Positions 61,896 to 64,000 of a stretch of 64,000 nt of DNA are shown here, in pieces. The notes below the pieces were generated by a model. It was not told the DNA's origin, ran no database searches, and saw only the letters and a list, made by a program, of their open reading frames with translations. The stretch spans positions 62,001 to 126,000 of the forward strand of contig NZ_VDDA01000004.1 of the NCBI RefSeq assembly GCF_006151805.1, read 5' to 3'. How positions within the stretch are numbered: position 1 is the first letter of the stretch; every line of letters begins with the position of its first letter. This stretch comes from Methylobacterium terricola. GTDB taxonomy: Bacteria > Pseudomonadota > Alphaproteobacteria > Rhizobiales > Beijerinckiaceae. A program made the position numbers and the translations under genes.

Positions 61896-61955
61896 CACGC
61901 GATGAGCCGGTCCGGGAGGCGGCGCGGCGTCGTGGCGGAACCTGGGGAGACCGGC

Positions 61956-62366
61956 ATGGAGACCACCCGCCTGGACGACGTCGCGGCCGAGGCTGCCCCG
62001 CTGTTCGAGAACCGGGACTGGCGCCTCCACGCGGACGGGCTCGAGCACCGGGAGACCGGCTACTTCATCGACCGCGATGCCCTGAACGCCCGGCGGCCGG
62101 ACGGCTACTGGGAATGGCCGCTGCACCTGTCGGAGAAGAGCTGGTGCGGCGTGCGCAGCTTCCGCGAGGCGTTCGTGGCCGCGCTGGAGGCCTTCGGCAT
62201 CGCGCCCGACCGCAAGCTCACCCTCTCCTTCGCCCTCGGCTTCGGCACCCGGGTCGGCGGCGCCGCGCCGGACGCCTTCGTGCCGCTCGCCGATCTCGTG
62301 CGCCTGCGCGCCCCGGTGCCGCGCCCGGTCGCCGCGATCCGCCCGCTCGTCGCCGCGAGCGCCTGA
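61956..62366 (+). CDS. Small unknown protein downstream of an SOS box
   Basis: 136 aa from ATG 61956 with GGGGAG 6 nt upstream. I recognise no family. It is soluble, with an aromatic-rich middle (FENRDWRLHADGLEHRETGY, GYWEWPLHLSEKSWCGVRSF, REAFVAALEAFGIAP) and a Pro/Ala/Arg-rich end. SOS box 3 is 60 nt before the start. It is divergent from the Rad50-like operon, so it may be a further member of the same damage-induced set. Confidence 0.7.
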   Translation: METTRLDDVAAEAAPLFENRDWRLHADGLEHRETGYFIDRDALNARRPDGYWEWPLHLSEKSWCGVRSFREAFVAALEAFGIAPDRKLTLSFALGFGTRVGGAAPDAFVPLADLVRLRAPVPRPVAAIRPLVAASA

Positions 62367-62447
62367 GTCGTCTCTTCTCCCCTCCCTTGCCGCGAGGAAA
62401 TGCTCTAGATCCCGCCCGATCGGACACCATTCGGGGAGCGGGCGGTC

Positions 62448-62741
62448 GTGAGCGGGCACCGCAGCGTGGGAATCATCGTCCGGGGCCGGGTCCAGGGCGT
62501 CGGCTACCGGGCCTGGACCAAGGGCGTCGCCGAGGCGAGGGGCCTCACCGGCACCGTGCGCAACCGGCCGGACGGCAGCGTCGAGGCCTGCCTCGCCGGC
62601 CCGGCCGAAGCCGTGGCGGCGATGATCGAGGCCTGCCGCCAGGGTCCGCCCGGCGCCCGGGTGGAGGATCTCGCCGTCAGCGAGGACGCGCCGGGCCCGG
62701 TCCCCGGCGCGCGCGGCGTGCAGATCCTGCCGACCGCCTGA
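62448..62741 (+). CDS. acyP: Acylphosphatase
   Basis: 97 aa from GTG 62448. The acylphosphatase signature is IIVRGRVQGVGYRAWTKGVAE (catalytic Arg in VQGVGYR), then GLTGTVRNRPDGSVEACLAG with the catalytic Asn. It hydrolyses acyl phosphates such as acetyl phosphate. It starts an apparent plus-strand run with the next two genes (11-bp gap, then overlap). Confidence 0.95.
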   Translation: MSGHRSVGIIVRGRVQGVGYRAWTKGVAEARGLTGTVRNRPDGSVEACLAGPAEAVAAMIEACRQGPPGARVEDLAVSEDAPGPVPGARGVQILPTA

Positions 62742-62752
62742 CGGGACCCGGC

Positions 62753-63460
62753 ATGCACCCGGATCTGGGCCTGAGCAGCTTCTCGCTCGTCGACCTCGCC
62801 GCCATCATCGGCTTCCTGACGGCCTGGTGGGGCTATGCCTACGCGGTCGAGCACCTGTCGGGCGGCAAGCGCAGCCTCAACGGCATGATGAACCGGTACC
62901 GCCACGCCTGGGCCGACCAGCAGATCGTGCGCGAGAACCGGGTGGTCGACACCACCATCAACGCCTCGCTGCAGAACGGCACCGCCTTCTTCGCCTCCAC
63001 GGCGCTGATCGCCCTGGGGAGCGCGCTGACCCTGTCGCGCTCCGCCGACGATGCCCTGACGCTGTTCTCCACCCTGCCCTTCGGCGCGCCGATGACCCGG
63101 GCGGTGTGGGAGATCAAGGTGGCGGGCCTCGCCCTGATCTTCGTCTACGCCTTCTTCAAGTTCGCCTGGGCGTACCGGCTGTTCAATTACGGCGCCATCC
63201 TGATCGGCGCGGTGCCGCCGCGGGGCGGCGATCCGGTGGCGATCGCGCGGGCGGCGCGGCGGGCCGCGGCCATGAACGTGGTGGCGGGCGGCCACTTCAA
63301 CCGCGGCCAGCGTGCGTTCTTCTTCGCGCTCGCGTATCTCGGGTGGTTCGTCAGCGCCTACGTGCTGTTCGTCACCACCGCGATGGTGCTGACCGTGATG
63401 TGGCAGCGCCAATTCGCCTCCGACGCCCGCCGGGCCCTGCAGGACCACGATGATCCCTAG
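62753..63460 (+). CDS. DUF599 family membrane protein
   Basis: 235 aa from ATG 62753. Four probable transmembrane helices: LVDLAAIIGFLTAWWGYAYA, GTAFFASTALIALGSALTL, IKVAGLALIFVYAFFKFAWA and FFFALAYLGWFVSAYVLFVT. SLNGMMNRYRHAWADQQIVREN and NASLQNGTAFFAS are typical of DUF599. Function unknown. It overlaps the next gene by 11 nt. Confidence 0.9.
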   Translation: MHPDLGLSSFSLVDLAAIIGFLTAWWGYAYAVEHLSGGKRSLNGMMNRYRHAWADQQIVRENRVVDTTINASLQNGTAFFASTALIALGSALTLSRSADDALTLFSTLPFGAPMTRAVWEIKVAGLALIFVYAFFKFAWAYRLFNYGAILIGAVPPRGGDPVAIARAARRAAAMNVVAGGHFNRGQRAFFFALAYLGWFVSAYVLFVTTAMVLTVMWQRQFASDARRALQDHDDP

Positions 63461-63713
63461 CGATTACGAGCTCGAACTCACCCTGATGCGTCTCGTCGCC
63501 GAGCGCGGCGCCGAGAAGACCGTCTGCCCCTCCGAGGTCGCCCGGGCGCTCGGCGGCCCCCATCCGGACGGCTGGGGCCCGCTGATGCAGCCGGTCCGCC
63601 GCCAGGCGGTGCGCCTGATGAAGGAGGGCCGCATCGCCATCCTGCGCAAGGGCAAGCCGGTGGAGGATCCGGACGATTTCCGCGGGATCTACCGGCTGTC
63701 GTTGCCGCGCTAG
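63450..63713 (+). CDS. DUF3253 family protein
   Basis: 87 aa from ATG 63450, starting inside the end of the DUF599 gene. A winged-helix-like small protein: MRLVAERGAEKTVCPSEVAR, ALGGPHPDGWGPLMQPVRRQ, then AVRLMKEGRIAILRKGKPV. This is the DUF3253 pattern, whose function is unknown. The overlap indicates translational coupling. Confidence 0.9.
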   Translation: MIPSDYELELTLMRLVAERGAEKTVCPSEVARALGGPHPDGWGPLMQPVRRQAVRLMKEGRIAILRKGKPVEDPDDFRGIYRLSLPR

Positions 63714-63746
63714 AGCGCTTCACGTCGCCGGAAAACGCTGTCGCGG

Positions 63747-64000
63747 TCACGGCCCGGGAAACACCGCCGCGGTGTAGCCCGACGCCCGGTACGCCGCGAG
63801 GCCGAGCCATTCGCGCACCGCGACGTCCAGCTCGAACAAGCCATCGCCGGCCGTCGAATGGAGCCCTAGGGCGCCGGGGCCGGTGCGGTAATCGACCGGG
63901 TAGGCGGTGACCGTGAAACCGGCCTTCCGGAAGCACCCCATCGCCCGCGGCATGTGCCAGGCCGAGGTGACGAGGAGCCAGCGCTCGCCGGGCTTTGGCC
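63747..64000 (-). CDS. DUF218/YdcF-family protein, C-terminal part (runs off the right edge)
   Basis: The minus-strand frame is open from the right edge to the stop at 63747, giving the last about 83 residues: WLLVTSAWHMPRAMGCFRKA, GFTVTAYPVDYRTGP, then LFELDVAVREWLGLAAYR. SAWHMPRA and the VDY segment identify the YdcF/SanA/ElyC (DUF218) family, envelope-associated proteins. ATG 63951 is internal to the domain, so the real start lies beyond the window. Confidence 0.88.
   Translation of the reverse strand, partial: PKPGERWLLVTSAWHMPRAMGCFRKAGFTVTAYPVDYRTGPGALGLHSTAGDGLFELDVAVREWLGLAAYRASGYTAAVFPGP

Noticed and set aside
56350..62366. Prophage or Tn7-like transposon
   Set aside because: No integrase, structural genes, TnsB/TnsC/TnsD or terminal repeats were seen; the genes look like a chromosomal repair locus, though some may be of phage origin.

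Overview
The window is a high-GC (roughly 70% by eye) alphaproteobacterial chromosome segment, almost certainly from a Methylobacterium species. The decisive evidence is the first 12 kb. It holds the complete serine-cycle cluster of pink-pigmented methylotrophs on the minus strand, in the order sgaA-hprA-mtdA-fchA-mtkA-mtkB-ppc-mclA (11945 down to 1837). The acpXL cluster for very-long-chain fatty acids of lipid A (52106 down to 45402), an alphaproteobacterial-type RpoH promoter before dnaK and GTTC-N7-GTTC SOS boxes point the same way. No replication origin, CRISPR array, rRNA operon or intact insertion sequence was seen.

Layout. 1-1628: start of an RND efflux pump and its periplasmic adaptor. 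1837-11945: C1 assimilation by the serine cycle. These genes convert formyl/methenyl/methylene-tetrahydromethanopterin- or folate-level C1 units (mtdA, fchA) and run glyoxylate-serine transamination, hydroxypyruvate reduction, PEP carboxylation, malate activation to malyl-CoA and its cleavage. 11946-12378: the upstream control region with an A-tract direct repeat. 12379-20695: mixed housekeeping genes (ATP12 chaperone, HAD phosphatase, RluC/RluD pseudouridine synthase, a ParA-like ATPase with a palindromic operator pair, RarA) and several small secreted or unknown proteins. 20825-22705: a secreted family I.3 RTX lipase. 23443-27524: a PmtA-type phospholipid methyltransferase and dnaJ/dnaK. 27974-31533: secreted protein, AlgH/YqgE, peroxiredoxin, then a remnant made by deletion across a divergent SDR/AraC pair. 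31709-31985: three tandem tRNA-Gly(GCC). 32101-38818: Nudix, FAH-family and FAD oxidase genes, an unknown protein, and a translationally coupled LysE/ACP/FkbH operon. 39041-45361: an orphan CoxL-like molybdoenzyme subunit, DUF2218, an M29 aminopeptidase, an MDR oxidoreductase and a DUF1223 protein. 45402-52106: the lipid A VLCFA locus (acpXL, fabZ, two ketosynthase-like genes, an SDR, an SH3-type secreted protein, an alcohol dehydrogenase, lpxXL). 52347-56141: AI-2E family permease, repeat-rich secreted protein, RidA-like protein, receiver-only response regulator and a Tat-exported dienelactone hydrolase.

The most unusual part is 56350-62366. Three perfect GTTC-N7-GTTC sites (57188, 57388, 61881) lie in the two divergent promoter regions of this stretch. 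This suggests LexA control of a DNA-repair module. It encodes a single-strand-annealing-like protein, a TnsA-fold-like protein, a small coiled-coil protein, a Rad50/SbcC-like ATPase and an Mre11/SbcD-like phosphoesterase, plus a small unknown protein. The ATPase has its halves in swapped order: signature and Walker B lie before Walker A, and the CPAC zinc hook sits at the extreme C terminus. It reads as a Rad50 circularly permuted at the hook.

The right end (62448-64000) carries acylphosphatase, DUF599 and DUF3253 genes and a truncated DUF218/YdcF gene. Recurrent intergenic palindromes and 15-bp tandem repeats are spread over the window.
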